Shown: positions 37,953 through 48,074, numbered from the stretch's first letter. The stretch is DNA of 64,000 nt from Flavobacterium sp. (GCA_021740105.1 JAIPAM010000005.1:87271-151270), one strand, 5' to 3'. Made by a program: numbers and translations. The notes: generated by a model not told the origin, from the sequence alone.

Positions 37953-38940
37953 AATCATTATAAGTATCAAATAAATATTGTAGCGTTTTAGGAATATCGT
38001 TGGCTTCAATTTTTGGATAGGTAATTTTTCCATTCAACCAATTTTCAATTTCAACATGGAAATTATCCCCTACTTTACTGAGTACTGGGACTCCTAATAA
38101 TTTTAGAGCTGCCGCATTACATTCTTGTTCGTAATGCTTTTGAATGGGAATACTAAGTACTTTTTTATTCAAATACAAAGCTTCGGCAGGAGTTTCAAAT
38201 CCACCTCCAGTAATTATTCCGTGACTGGTAATTAAACTATCGTTGAATTGTTTTTGGTTTACAGGAAAATAAGTAATATTTCCAACAGTATAGGGCTTTT
38301 TTATATCATTTACAAACCAATGAAATGGCACATCGCCTACTTTTCTAAAGGCAATTTCCAAACAATCTTTATCAAAAGAAGGTAAGTAAACAGAAATGTG
38401 TTTTAAGTCGGTAGGAATCGCATTTACAATATCATCTTTTATAATCGGAGGATGAATAAAGGTATCGTATTCTTTAAAATGAAGTCCTAAATATTTGTTT
38501 GCTGGAGCATATTTTTGTAAAACCAACTCTCCCATTAGATTGTTATTTTCTGATCTTGGCGTCAACTTTGATTTAAAACTCGCCTGATGACCAAATTGAA
38601 CCGATTTCACTTTCTGAATCTTCGAGGCTAAAGCCGTTACTGAATCAAAATCATTAATTACCACGTCGTATTCCGATAATGGTAATGCTTTGGCATCACG
38701 GTACATTTGCAAAGGGTTGATATTTTTGGCAATTTCCAAATAATCTAATCCTCCACATTTGCTGTAATGCAAACTACAACCTTTACTTTTGTATTTAATT
38801 GGAATATCAACATTCAAACTGGCATTATTGCCACTCATAAAAAAATCGACAGTACCAAATTTTTTCAAATAGGGATACAACTGCACCGCTCTACTAATAT
38901 GACCGTTGCCCGTTGCTTGAATTGCATAAAATATTTTCAT
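37951..38940 (-). CDS. Glycosyltransferase of the MurG/UGT-like (GT-B) type
   Basis: It has 329 residues. It starts MKIFYAIQATGNGHISRAVQ, with the GNGHISR loop common in GT-B enzymes acting on lipid acceptors. The C-terminal nucleotide-sugar site has ITGGGFETPAEALYLNKKVL near 236-255, then a conserved HYEQECNA. It lies 18 bases after the LpxH-like phosphatase gene in one unit, so a role in outer-membrane glycolipid synthesis is a reasonable inference; donor and acceptor are unknown. Confidence 0.75.
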   Translation of the reverse strand: MKIFYAIQATGNGHISRAVQLYPYLKKFGTVDFFMSGNNASLNVDIPIKYKSKGCSLHYSKCGGLDYLEIAKNINPLQMYRDAKALPLSEYDVVINDFDSVTALASKIQKVKSVQFGHQASFKSKLTPRSENNNLMGELVLQKYAPANKYLGLHFKEYDTFIHPPIIKDDIVNAIPTDLKHISVYLPSFDKDCLEIAFRKVGDVPFHWFVNDIKKPYTVGNITYFPVNQKQFNDSLITSHGIITGGGFETPAEALYLNKKVLSIPIQKHYEQECNAAALKLLGVPVLSKVGDNFHVEIENWLNGKITYPKIEANDIPKTLQYLFDTYND

Positions 38941-38958
38941 TTGTAAATTGAATCTTAA

Positions 38959-39774
38959 TTAAGAGAGGATTTTAGCAGCGTAGTCTTCAGGAACTAATTC
39001 GTCGTTGGATTCGGAATTTAGGTAATGTTCCTTTTTGTATTCATAAATACTCCATTCTGCATTTTTATATTCTAAAGCGGTTAAGTTTTCGACCCAATCG
39101 CCACTATTTAAATACACTACTGATCCATTTTCGTTAGTAACTGTTCTCATTTGAGGCTTGTGAATATGACCGCAAACGACATAATCGAACTTTTTATCTA
39201 TGGCAATTTCAGCAGCTGTTGTTTCAAAATCGGAAATAAACGCAACTGCTTTTTTAACGCTATCTTTTACTTTCTTAGAAAAACTGCGCTTTTCTTTTCC
39301 CAATAATACCATTATCCAATTCAAGAAACTATTTATTAATATCAACAAATCGTAGCCTTTACCGCCTATTTTTGCCAATATTTTTGCATATCCTTGCGTG
39401 GAAGAATCGAATACATCGCCATGGAAAATCCAAGCTTTTTTTCCATCTAAATCTAAAACCAATTTATCTACCAATTCAAATTTTCCTAGAATAAGATCTG
39501 AATATTTCCGCAATACCTCATCGTGATTTCCAGTGATGTATATTAATCGGGTGCCGTTAGCAGACATTTTAATAATGTGACGCAAAACATTCATGTGAGA
39601 AGAGGGAAAATAACTTTTTGAAAAGTTCCACATGTCAATGATATCACCGTTTAAAACTAAGGTTTTGGGTTGAATAGATTTTAAATATTGAAGTAATTCG
39701 GTAGCTTGACAGCCATAGGTTCCAAGGTGGATATCGCTTATTACTACTAATGGAATTTTTCTTTTGTTTTTCAT
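38959..39774 (-). CDS. LpxH-like UDP-2,3-diacylglucosamine pyrophosphatase / metallophosphoesterase
   Basis: Calcineurin-like metallophosphoesterase of 271 residues from the ATG at 39774 (MKNKRKIPLVVISDIHLG). The metal motifs are in order: DIHLG, NGDIIDMWNF, TGNHDE and CGHIHKPQ. These, with a 25-residue hydrophobic hairpin near residues 135-160, fit LpxH/UDP-2,3-diacylglucosamine hydrolase homologues. It is probably a lipid A pathway enzyme. An upstream TTG-type start at 39798 is possible but has no support. Confidence 0.75.
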   Translation of the reverse strand: MKNKRKIPLVVISDIHLGTYGCQATELLQYLKSIQPKTLVLNGDIIDMWNFSKSYFPSSHMNVLRHIIKMSANGTRLIYITGNHDEVLRKYSDLILGKFELVDKLVLDLDGKKAWIFHGDVFDSSTQGYAKILAKIGGKGYDLLILINSFLNWIMVLLGKEKRSFSKKVKDSVKKAVAFISDFETTAAEIAIDKKFDYVVCGHIHKPQMRTVTNENGSVVYLNSGDWVENLTALEYKNAEWSIYEYKKEHYLNSESNDELVPEDYAAKILS

Positions 39775-39966
39775 TTTTAGTTTTAACAAAATTCCCATTG
39801 TAGTGTTAATTTATCGTGCTTTTAATTTTATTATAAAGTTATCTATTTTTACAAAAGTTAATTTATTGAAAACAGTCTGTTATTTAATATTACTAGAAAT
39901 TAACTTGACATATCAATAGAATTATAAAAATTAATTATATTCGCAATTCTATAAAAACTTTTAAAT

Positions 39967-42117
39967 ATGAAAAAATTTATTTTATCCCTAATTATTGGGA
40001 TTCTATTGATTCCAACGACCGTTAAGGCCGATGAAGGAATGTGGTTTTTAATGTTCATTGAGCGTTTGAATCACCGAGATATGCAAAAAATGGGGTTGCA
40101 ATTGACCGCTGAAGAAATTTACAGCATCAATAACCACAGTTTAAAAGATGCAATTGTTCAATTTAATGGAGGTTGTACTGCCGAAGTTATTTCCAAAGAC
40201 GGTTTGGTGTTAACCAATCACCACTGTGGATATGATGCCATTGCTGAATTATCTACTGCAGAGAAAAACTATTTGAAAGACGGTTACTGGGCTGCTAATA
40301 AAGCTTCAGAAATGAAACCTTCTAGTTTATATGTTCGTTTTTTCGTTCGTATGGATGATTGCACCAAGAGAATTTTGGCGAAAGTAAATGATAAAATGAC
40401 TGAAGCGGAAAGAGAAAAAGCCGTGAATCAAGAAATTGCTGCCATAGAAAAAGAAAACAATGAAGGTGGAAAATATACTGTTTCTGTACGTCCATTTTTT
40501 CAAGGCAATGAATATTACTATTTCGTTTACCAAGATTATAAAGACGTTCGTTTAGTAGGGACTCCTCCAGAAAGTCTTGGGAAATTTGGTGGTGATACTG
40601 ACAACTGGGAGTGGCCGCGTCATACAGCGGATTTTTCTATGTTTAGAATCTACGCTGATAAAAACGGAAATCCTGCAGATTATTCTACTTCTAATGTGCC
40701 TTTGAATCCAAAACATTATTTACCAGTAAACTTAAACGGTGTAAAAGAAGGCGATTACGCTATGATATTAGGTTATCCTGGAAGAACTAACCGTTGGATG
40801 CCAGCAGGCGGAATTGAGCAAAACGTAAAATTTGCTTATCCTGCTTGGGTTGAAGGTGCTAAAACTGGAATGGACAATATGAAAAAATATATGGATCAAA
40901 GTGCTGCACTTCGATTAGTGTATGCTTCAAAATTTGCATCTACAGCAAATTATTGGAAAAACCGTCAAGGGATGATTGATGCTTTAAGCAAATTTCAAAC
41001 TTCAAAATCTAAAGCAGCTCAAGAAGCTAAATTTAATAGCTTGGCAAATAAATCTGAAAACAAAGCGAAATATGGTAATGTGGTAAGTACCATCAATAAT
41101 TTTTATGCTTTGACAAATGAGAAATCTCGTCATGATAATTACTTACAACAATTAATGAGAACTTCAGCATATGGAGCAATTGGCCGTACTTTAGGAAGAC
41201 AATTGGATGCTTATGCGAAAGCCGATGCTACAAAACGTGCTGCATTGGCTCCTAGAATAATTGAAATGGCGGATGGTTTTTTCAAAGATTCTTACTTAGC
41301 TGCTGAAAAAGATATCTTGACCGCTCAATTAAAATTGTATGCAACCAAATCTGTAGGTTATGGAATTGCTCCAATGGTAGAAAAAATTGGAAAAGAGAAC
41401 AACTACGATTATTCTAAATTTGTAAATGCTGCTTTTGAAATGAGTGTATTAACGTCACTAGAAAAAGTAAAAGCATTTTTAGATTATCCAAGCGATGCAG
41501 TTTTGGCAAGTGATCCTTTGTATTTAATCTCTAATGATTTAGTGGCGCACATGAATGCGAAATCGGATGCGATTGCAAAAGCACAAAATGATTATGGAAC
41601 TGCTTTCCGATTATTAGTGGAAGGTTTGAGAGTTTCAAAAATTGGAACAATTAAATATCCAGATGCCAATTCTACTTTGCGTTTAACTTATGGTAAAGTT
41701 CGTTCTTTACCTGCAGATAAGAGAAACGATGCAAAAGTAAATAACTACACAACTTTAGATGGTCAAGTTAAAAAATACAAAAAAGGAGATGAAGAATTTG
41801 ATTTGCCAGCTCGTGTTATCGAGTTAAACAAAAACAAAGATTACGGTCGATTCGCAGATAAAGACGGTTCACTTCACGTCAATTTCTTGACTGACAATGA
41901 CATTACAGGAGGAAATTCAGGATCGCCAGTATTGAATGGTAAAGGAGAATTAATAGGATTGGCATTTGATGGAAACATTGAGGCGATGGCCGGTGATGTT
42001 ATATTTGATCCAAAATTACAACGTACAATCAACGTAGATATTCGTTATGTACTTTGGGTTATTGAAAAATACTCCGGTGCAAAACACATTGTTGATGAAA
42101 TGACATTAGCAAAATAA
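39967..42117 (+). CDS. S46-family dipeptidyl-peptidase (DPP7-like)
   Basis: Periplasmic serine peptidase that removes N-terminal dipeptides. It has 716 residues and a signal peptide (MKKFILSLIIGILLIPTTVKA). The catalytic His86 is in LTNHHCGYDAI and Ser651 is in TGGNSGSPV. The residue 18 after the serine is Gly669 (LAFDGN), the DPP7 state; DPP11 enzymes have Arg there. A preference for hydrophobic residues in P1 is therefore expected. It is a single gene between terminators. Confidence 0.9.
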   Translation: MKKFILSLIIGILLIPTTVKADEGMWFLMFIERLNHRDMQKMGLQLTAEEIYSINNHSLKDAIVQFNGGCTAEVISKDGLVLTNHHCGYDAIAELSTAEKNYLKDGYWAANKASEMKPSSLYVRFFVRMDDCTKRILAKVNDKMTEAEREKAVNQEIAAIEKENNEGGKYTVSVRPFFQGNEYYYFVYQDYKDVRLVGTPPESLGKFGGDTDNWEWPRHTADFSMFRIYADKNGNPADYSTSNVPLNPKHYLPVNLNGVKEGDYAMILGYPGRTNRWMPAGGIEQNVKFAYPAWVEGAKTGMDNMKKYMDQSAALRLVYASKFASTANYWKNRQGMIDALSKFQTSKSKAAQEAKFNSLANKSENKAKYGNVVSTINNFYALTNEKSRHDNYLQQLMRTSAYGAIGRTLGRQLDAYAKADATKRAALAPRIIEMADGFFKDSYLAAEKDILTAQLKLYATKSVGYGIAPMVEKIGKENNYDYSKFVNAAFEMSVLTSLEKVKAFLDYPSDAVLASDPLYLISNDLVAHMNAKSDAIAKAQNDYGTAFRLLVEGLRVSKIGTIKYPDANSTLRLTYGKVRSLPADKRNDAKVNNYTTLDGQVKKYKKGDEEFDLPARVIELNKNKDYGRFADKDGSLHVNFLTDNDITGGNSGSPVLNGKGELIGLAFDGNIEAMAGDVIFDPKLQRTINVDIRYVLWVIEKYSGAKHIVDEMTLAK

Positions 42118-42132
42118 TATTGATTGCAAGCT

Positions 42133-42168
42133 AAAAAAGTCCTAAAGCAATTGTTTTAGGACTTTTTT
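42133..42168 (+). terminator. Terminator after the S46 peptidase
   Basis: AGTCCTAAA and TTTAGGACT pair around a short loop, with A6 and T6 flanks. The sequence is nearly identical to the terminator at 43471-43505. Confidence 0.85.
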
Positions 42169-42211
42169 ATACAAATAATTATCATTAAATTCGACAACTA
42201 AAATAAATCAT

Positions 42212-43447
42212 ATGAAACTAAAATTACTAATCGCGTTATTATTTGTTCAATTAGGCTATTCTCAACAAAGAACTTGTGGAATGGAACAAAATATGGAACG
42301 CATTATGAACGACCCAATAGCAAGACAAAACTACTTAAACCTTCAAGCAAAGTTTGAAATTGAATTGGCGAAATTAGAAAAAAACCCTAATAGTATAGCG
42401 AGTACAAATGCTACAATTATTATTCCGGTTGCTGTGCATTTTCCTGATGCAACTTCGCCTACAGCATGTTTAAGAACATTAGCTCAAACCCAAATAGACA
42501 TTTTAAATTTAGATTATAACGGTCTTAACCAAGATATTTCTCAATGGTCTGGGGCAAGTGGAAACTACCCAGGTGTAAATACCGGAAATATGGATGTGCG
42601 ATTTGTATTGGCAAATCAAAATCACCCAGCCGGATCAAACCTAGTTAATGGTGATTTGGCTGTTACGTTTGGTACCAATTTTTTAGGAGGTGCTGATTCA
42701 GATGGAAATTGGAGCGGTTATATGAACTTAGTTTGTAGAAATGCAGGGCAAAACCTTTTAGGTTATTCCCCTTTAGGAGGTTCTCCAAGCAATGGACAAA
42801 CGGTAGTAATTTCAAACAGTGCCTTTGGAAGAGGATCAGGTTGTGCGGGTTTTGTTCCAAGATCACCTTATAATTTAGGAAGAACGTTGACTCACGAATT
42901 AGGACATTTTTTCAATTTGAGTCATACTTTTTCTTCCAGTTGTTCCAACTCGAATTGTAACACTCAAGGAGATCGAGTATGCGATACACCGCCATCAAAT
43001 GCACCTACTTATGGGTGTCCAGCAACCGGTAGTGTATCTCAGTGTAATGGTGAAAATGCCTTAACTGTGAACTACATGGATTATACTAATGATGCCTGTA
43101 TGTATATGTTTACTGCGGGTCAAGCTACTAGAATGCTAGCCTATTACAACACTATTTCTAGTCAGTTTGTAACTGATGTGTTGAGTACAAATGAATTTTT
43201 CACAAATAATTTTTCTATAGTTCCAAATCCAAGTAAAGGAATTTTTAATATCCAATTAAAATCGGTTTTGAATGATTATTCAATTGTAATTTACGATACT
43301 ACTGGACGAGTAATATTTGAAAAAGAATATGTAAACAATAGTGAATTAAATCAAATAGTGACTTTAAATGATACTATGAAAGGCGTTTATTTAATTTCGA
43401 TTAGAAGTCAAGGAGATTGCCTTACTAAGAAAATTATTATAGAATAA
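42212..43447 (+). CDS. Secreted M43-type (pappalysin-like) zinc metalloprotease with T9SS domain
   Basis: It has 411 residues. A signal peptide MKLKLLIALLFVQLGYSQ is followed by a propeptide-like region. The zinc site is HELGHFFNLSH with His228, His232 and His238 as ligands, and the Met-turn is NYMDYTNDACMYMF. The C-terminal 80 residues are a T9SS sorting domain (SIVPNPSKGIFNIQL, ending LTKKIIIE). It is an extracellular protein degrader. Near-identical terminators flank it. Confidence 0.88.
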   Translation: MKLKLLIALLFVQLGYSQQRTCGMEQNMERIMNDPIARQNYLNLQAKFEIELAKLEKNPNSIASTNATIIIPVAVHFPDATSPTACLRTLAQTQIDILNLDYNGLNQDISQWSGASGNYPGVNTGNMDVRFVLANQNHPAGSNLVNGDLAVTFGTNFLGGADSDGNWSGYMNLVCRNAGQNLLGYSPLGGSPSNGQTVVISNSAFGRGSGCAGFVPRSPYNLGRTLTHELGHFFNLSHTFSSSCSNSNCNTQGDRVCDTPPSNAPTYGCPATGSVSQCNGENALTVNYMDYTNDACMYMFTAGQATRMLAYYNTISSQFVTDVLSTNEFFTNNFSIVPNPSKGIFNIQLKSVLNDYSIVIYDTTGRVIFEKEYVNNSELNQIVTLNDTMKGVYLISIRSQGDCLTKKIIIE

Positions 43448-43470
43448 TTTCAATAAATGATAAAATAAAG

Positions 43471-43505
43471 AAGTCCTAAAGCAATTCGTTTTAGGACTTT
43501 TTTTT
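43471..43505. terminator. Terminator between the metalloprotease and the convergent acyl-CoA dehydrogenase
   Basis: AAGTCCTAAA, an 8-base loop (GCAATTCG) and TTTTAGGACTTT with a T-run. The loop and stem repeat the 42133-42168 terminator almost exactly. Confidence 0.85.
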
Positions 43506-43522
43506 ATTTAATAATAACTGAA

Positions 43523-44662
43523 TTACGAAATCAAAGTTCTTGAAATTACAATACGTTGAATTTCAGAAGTTCCCTCATAAATTTGAGTTATTTTAGCATC
43601 TCGCATCATTCTTTCCACATGGTATTCAGCAACATAACCGTTTCCACCATGAATTTGAACTGCTTCAATTGTGGTATCCATTGCGGTTTGAGAAGCAAAT
43701 AATTTTGCCATAGCCCCCGATTGTGAAATATCTTGCCCTGCATCTTTTTCCGAAGCGGCTTTTAAAACTAACATTTCAGCGGCTGCAATTTGAGTGGCCA
43801 TATCAGCTAATTTAAAAGCAATAGCTTGGTGTTTAAAAATTTCTTTACCAAAAGCTTTTCGATCTTGAGAATATTGTAAAGCCAACTCAAATGCACCCTT
43901 GGCGATTCCTAAAGCTTGTGAAGCAATCCCAATTCTTCCGCCATTTAATACCCCCATTGCAAAATTAAATCCGAAACCGTCTTCCCCGATTCTATTTTCT
44001 TTAGGAATTTTTACATCAGTAAACATTAAAGAATGAGTATCGGAACCGCGAATCCCCATTTTCTTTTCTTTGGGTCCAATTTCAAAACCAGCCCACCCTT
44101 TTTCAACTATAAAGGCATTGATTCCTTTATGCCCTTTTTCAATATCCGTTTGTGCAATTACAATATAAGTAGAAGCTGAACTTCCATTGGTAATCCAGTT
44201 TTTGGTACCATTCAATAAATAATGATCTCCTTTATCTATTGCGGTTGTTTTTTGAGAAGTAGCATCCGATCCCGCTTCCGGTTCCGACAAACAAAACGCA
44301 CCTATCACCTCCCCTTTTGCAAGTGGAACTAGGTATTTTTGTTTTTGTTCTTCGTTACCATATTTTTCAATTCCTGCACAAACCAATGAATTGTTAACGG
44401 ACATGATTACCGCTGCTGAAGCATCAATTTTTGAAATTTCAGTTATTGCAAGAATATAAGAAATACTGTCTAAACCAGAACCTCCATATTTTGGGTCAAC
44501 CATCATACCCATAAATCCAAGGTCAGCCATCATCTTCACTTGTTCAGTTGGAAATTTTGAATGTTCATCTCTTTCAATAACACCTGGCAATAATTCCATT
44601 TTAGCAAAATCTCTAGCTGCTTGTTGAATCATTAAATGCTCTTCTGTAAGTTTAAAATCCAT
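43523..44662 (-). CDS. Acyl-CoA dehydrogenase
   Basis: FAD enzyme of fatty-acid or branched-chain acyl-CoA oxidation. It has 379 residues. It has the FAD segment AFCLSEPEAGSDATSQ, the WITNGS motif, and near the C-terminus the IHGGNGYVAEYHVERMMRD segment and the YEGTSEIQR motif with the catalytic glutamate. It resembles short/medium-chain butyryl-CoA-type enzymes; chain length is inferred. It is a single gene with its own consensus promoter. Confidence 0.92.
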   Translation of the reverse strand: MDFKLTEEHLMIQQAARDFAKMELLPGVIERDEHSKFPTEQVKMMADLGFMGMMVDPKYGGSGLDSISYILAITEISKIDASAAVIMSVNNSLVCAGIEKYGNEEQKQKYLVPLAKGEVIGAFCLSEPEAGSDATSQKTTAIDKGDHYLLNGTKNWITNGSSASTYIVIAQTDIEKGHKGINAFIVEKGWAGFEIGPKEKKMGIRGSDTHSLMFTDVKIPKENRIGEDGFGFNFAMGVLNGGRIGIASQALGIAKGAFELALQYSQDRKAFGKEIFKHQAIAFKLADMATQIAAAEMLVLKAASEKDAGQDISQSGAMAKLFASQTAMDTTIEAVQIHGGNGYVAEYHVERMMRDAKITQIYEGTSEIQRIVISRTLIS

Positions 44663-44702
44663 AATAGGGAATAATAATTGTGATTAATATAAAATTTGGA
44701 AA

Positions 44703-44733
44703 CAAATATACTTTTAAATTATCATATTCTCAA
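44703..44733 (-). promoter_or_regulatory. Promoter of the acyl-CoA dehydrogenase gene
   Basis: Minus strand TTG (44733-44731), a 20-base spacer, then TATATTTG (44710-44703). The leader would be about 35 bases. Confidence 0.65.
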
Positions 44734-44755
44734 AATGATTTATTAATTTTAGCCG

Positions 44756-45826
44756 ATGATTCAAGAAAAATACAACATTATTGGCGTGATGTCGGGTACT
44801 TCGCTCGACGGAATTGATTTAGCACACCTTAATTTTGAATTAATTAACGGAAAATGGAATTTCCAAATACTTGAATCTGAAACCATTGGCTACAGCCAAG
44901 AATGGATTGACCAATTAAAAAATGCCGTTGGTTTCTCAAAATCAGAATTGTTAGCATTAAATAAAAAATACACTTTATTATTAGGAAATACTATTTCCGA
45001 TTTTATTTCCAAACACCATCTTGAGAATATTGATGCCGTTTGTTCCCACGGACACACCATTTTACACCAACCTCAAAATGGAATTACCTTACAAATAGGA
45101 AACTTACCAGAAATTGCGACCATTTGTAACCAAAAGGTAGTTTGTGATTTTAGAATTCAGGATGTAGAACTCGGTGGTCAAGGCGCACCTTTAGTGCCAA
45201 TAGGTGACCGATTATTGTTTTCGGAGGCTGATTATTGTTTGAATTTAGGTGGTTTTTCAAATGTTTCCTTCGAGGAAAATGGAAACCGAATTGCATTTGA
45301 TATTTCTGCTGTAAATACCGTATTGAATTTTTATGCCAATCAATTGGGATTGGAATACGATGATAAAGGAAAATTATCAAGTTCCGGAAAAATAAATTCT
45401 GAGTTATTGAAAAAATTGAATGCGTTGGAATTTTACCGTTTATCCCATCCTAAATCGTTGGGATTTGAATTTGTTAGAGAGATTGTTTTACCAATAATCG
45501 AAAGTTATGAAATTTCAATAGAAGACAAATTAGCGACTTTTACTGAGCATATTGCCATTCAAATTGGATTGGCATTGCCCAATAAAAAAAATAAATTATT
45601 TATCACTGGTGGTGGCGCCTATAATAATTTTTTGATTGATAGAATTCAATATTATTTAACAGAAACCTCTCTTATAATTCCAAAAAAGAAAATCATCGAA
45701 TTTAAAGAAGCCCTCATTTTTGGATTATTAGGCGTTTTAAAATTACGAAATGAAATTAATACCTTAAGCAGTGTAACGGGCGCTTCGAGAGACCATAGTT
45801 CTGGAAAAATATACCATCCAAAATAA
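44756..45826 (+). CDS. anmK: Anhydro-N-acetylmuramic acid kinase
   Basis: Murein recycling kinase that converts anhydroMurNAc to MurNAc-6-phosphate. It has 356 residues. The signature GVMSGTSLDGID is at 10-21, with SHGHTILHQP near 96-105, LNLGGFSNVSF, and the catalytic region DFRIQDVELGGQGAPLVP. It is a stand-alone gene. With mpl at 14 kb it suggests an active cell-wall recycling route. Confidence 0.93.
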   Translation: MIQEKYNIIGVMSGTSLDGIDLAHLNFELINGKWNFQILESETIGYSQEWIDQLKNAVGFSKSELLALNKKYTLLLGNTISDFISKHHLENIDAVCSHGHTILHQPQNGITLQIGNLPEIATICNQKVVCDFRIQDVELGGQGAPLVPIGDRLLFSEADYCLNLGGFSNVSFEENGNRIAFDISAVNTVLNFYANQLGLEYDDKGKLSSSGKINSELLKKLNALEFYRLSHPKSLGFEFVREIVLPIIESYEISIEDKLATFTEHIAIQIGLALPNKKNKLFITGGGAYNNFLIDRIQYYLTETSLIIPKKKIIEFKEALIFGLLGVLKLRNEINTLSSVTGASRDHSSGKIYHPK

Positions 45827-45849
45827 TTAATTAAAAAATTAAAGTTGCC

Positions 45850-45857
45850 TATATTTG
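45850..45857 (+). promoter_or_regulatory. -7 box of the dehydrogenase gene
   Basis: TATATTTG followed by CAA is an exact TAnnTTTG box, 24 bases before the ATG at 45882. No TTG lies at the usual -33 distance. Confidence 0.5.
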
Positions 45858-45881
45858 CAATACTAAAAACGAAAAAAATTA

Positions 45882-47108
45882 ATGAAAGATTTACTTAAAA
45901 AATTCGAAAATAAAGAACCTGAAATTATTTTTAACTGGAAAGACCAAGAAACGGAAGCAGAAGGTTGGACAGTAATCAATTCCTTGCGTGGTGGCGCTGC
46001 TGGTGGAGGCACAAGAATGAGAAAAGGATTGGATATGAACGAAGTTTTATCGTTAGCTAAAACTATGGAAGTGAAATTTTCAGTTTCAGGACCTGCAATT
46101 GGTGGGGCAAAATCTGGAATTAATTTTGATCCAAATGACCCAAGAAAAAAAGGCGTTTTACAACGTTGGTATAAAGCAGTTTCGCCTTTACTAAAAAGCT
46201 ATTACGGTACTGGTGGGGATTTAAATGTGGATGAAATTCACGAAGTGATCCCAATGACTGAAGAATGTGGGGTTTGGCATCCGCAAGAAGGGGTCTTTAA
46301 TGGACATTTTAAACCTAGCGAAGCAGACAAAATCAATAGAATTGGACAATTAAGACAAGGAGTAGTAAAAGTGATCGAAAACCCTGTTTTTTCTCCAGAT
46401 GTTTCTAGAAAATATACGGTTGCCGACATGATCACTGGTTATGGCGTTGCAGAAGCAGTACGCCATTTTTATACTATTTACGGTGGCGATGTTAAAGGTA
46501 AAAAAGCGATTGTTCAAGGTTTTGGAAATGTAGGCTCCGCAGCTGCTTTTTACTTAGCCGAAATGGGGGCAAAAGTAATTGGAATTATTGATAGAGACGG
46601 AGGTCTAATCAATGAAAACGGATTTACATTTGAAGAAATTAGAACCTTGTTTTTAAACAAAGATGGCAATAAATTAGTAGCAGGCAATATGATTCCATTT
46701 GAGGAAATCAACGAAAAAATATGGACCATTGGAGCTGAAATTTTCACTCCTTGTGCTGCATCAAGATTAGTTACCCAACAACAAATTGACAATATGATCT
46801 CCTCAGGATTAGAAGTTATTTCTTGTGGTGCCAATGTGCCATTTGCTGATAAAGAGATTTTCTTTGGTTCGATTATGGAACAAGTAGATCAAAAAATTAG
46901 CTTGATTCCGGACTTTATTTCAAACTGCGGAATGGCAAGAGTATTTGCCTATTTCATGGAGAAAAAAGTTCAAATGACGGATGAGTCTATTTTTATCGAT
47001 ACCTCAAATACCATTAAAAATGCAATTGTAAAAGCACATTCGCTAAACAGTTCAAAAACAAATATTAGCGCTACTGCATTTGAAATCGCATTGAAACAAT
47101 TGGTTTAA
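45882..47108 (+). CDS. Glu/Leu/Phe/Val dehydrogenase
   Basis: NAD(P)-dependent oxidative deamination of an amino acid. It has 408 residues. The substrate domain has GGGTRMRKG and the catalytic region GPAIGGAKSGI near 68-78 with the active-site lysine. The Rossmann domain has VQGFGNVGSAAAFYLAE near 208-224. The length and motifs fit the Bacteroidota glutamate/leucine dehydrogenase group; which amino acid is used cannot be read from the sequence. Confidence 0.88.
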   Translation: MKDLLKKFENKEPEIIFNWKDQETEAEGWTVINSLRGGAAGGGTRMRKGLDMNEVLSLAKTMEVKFSVSGPAIGGAKSGINFDPNDPRKKGVLQRWYKAVSPLLKSYYGTGGDLNVDEIHEVIPMTEECGVWHPQEGVFNGHFKPSEADKINRIGQLRQGVVKVIENPVFSPDVSRKYTVADMITGYGVAEAVRHFYTIYGGDVKGKKAIVQGFGNVGSAAAFYLAEMGAKVIGIIDRDGGLINENGFTFEEIRTLFLNKDGNKLVAGNMIPFEEINEKIWTIGAEIFTPCAASRLVTQQQIDNMISSGLEVISCGANVPFADKEIFFGSIMEQVDQKISLIPDFISNCGMARVFAYFMEKKVQMTDESIFIDTSNTIKNAIVKAHSLNSSKTNISATAFEIALKQLV

Positions 47109-47189
47109 CCGACTTGACAATTTTGGAAAACAATTTTTTTACGCCTTTTTCGTTTTAATGTTGTAATATCTTTATCTCAATTTCTTAAT

Positions 47190-48074
47190 ATGAAACTATT
47201 TCAAACCGAACAAGAAAAAAAATCATTAGCAATTACTTTTACCAGTTTTGCTTTGCTTTTTCTATTGTTTTTCTTTTTAAAATTTAGCGATAGCTTGCCT
47301 CTTCCTGAAATGGAAGGTGGCGGTGGCGGCGGAGAAATCGCAGTGAATTTTGGAGATAGTGAATTGGGTTCCGGAGATAATTTTGATTCGAAGGAAGTAG
47401 TCACTGCAGCTCCGGAAGAAGTTATCGAAGAGCCTACAGAAGAAAAGGAAATCATAGTATCCGAAAATGAAGAAGCTCCAGCGGTGATGGAAGTAAAGAA
47501 ACCAGATACTAAAATTGAAAAGAAAGTAGAAGAAAAACCAGTAGTTAAACCAACTCCAAAACCCTCCAAATCAACCTCTGATGCCTTATCCAATTTATTA
47601 AATGGATCGAATAAAGAAGGGGCCGGAAACGATAAAACGGCTGGAAATAAAGGAAAGTCAAATGGAGATACCAATTCAAAAGGGTATAATGGCGGTGGTG
47701 GATCGGGAACTGGATCGGGAGGTGGAAATGGTTCAGGCGAAGGATTGGGAACAGGAAGTGGATATGGAACAGGAAGTGGTTCTGGGAAAGGCTCTGGAAA
47801 TGGAAATTGGAAATTAGACGGCAGAAAACTAAGCTCAAAAGACAAACCTCAACGTCAAAAATGCAATGAATCGGGTACAGTTGTAGTACAAATTAAGGTA
47901 AATAGAAATGGAAATGTAATAGCTGCAAAATATTCAAAAGGTACGGATAACACCAGTCAATGTTTGTTAGAGCCAGCTTATGAAACAGCGAAATCTTATA
48001 AATGGGAGCCCGACCCTAATGCACCAGAAACGCAAATCGGATATATTACTATCAATTTTAAATTGGGTCAATAA
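47190..48074 (+). CDS. TonB-like energy transducer
   Basis: It has 294 residues. A membrane anchor near residues 12-30 is followed by a long Glu/Lys/Pro-rich and then Gly/Ser-rich linker (about 65-210) that would span the periplasm. The C-terminal domain (about 225-294) has the TonB fold with GTVVVQIKVNRNGNVIAAKY and WEPDPNAPETQIGYITINF. It probably drives TonB-dependent receptors with ExbB/ExbD, which are not in the window. It precedes folC by 30 bases. Confidence 0.82.
   Translation: MKLFQTEQEKKSLAITFTSFALLFLLFFFLKFSDSLPLPEMEGGGGGGEIAVNFGDSELGSGDNFDSKEVVTAAPEEVIEEPTEEKEIIVSENEEAPAVMEVKKPDTKIEKKVEEKPVVKPTPKPSKSTSDALSNLLNGSNKEGAGNDKTAGNKGKSNGDTNSKGYNGGGGSGTGSGGGNGSGEGLGTGSGYGTGSGSGKGSGNGNWKLDGRKLSSKDKPQRQKCNESGTVVVQIKVNRNGNVIAAKYSKGTDNTSQCLLEPAYETAKSYKWEPDPNAPETQIGYITINFKLGQ

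Noticed and set aside
47201..47845. 214-codon open frame antisense to the TonB-like gene
   Set aside because: It is a proline-rich mirror of the Gly/Ser linker of tonB; low-complexity coding DNA opens the reverse frame.
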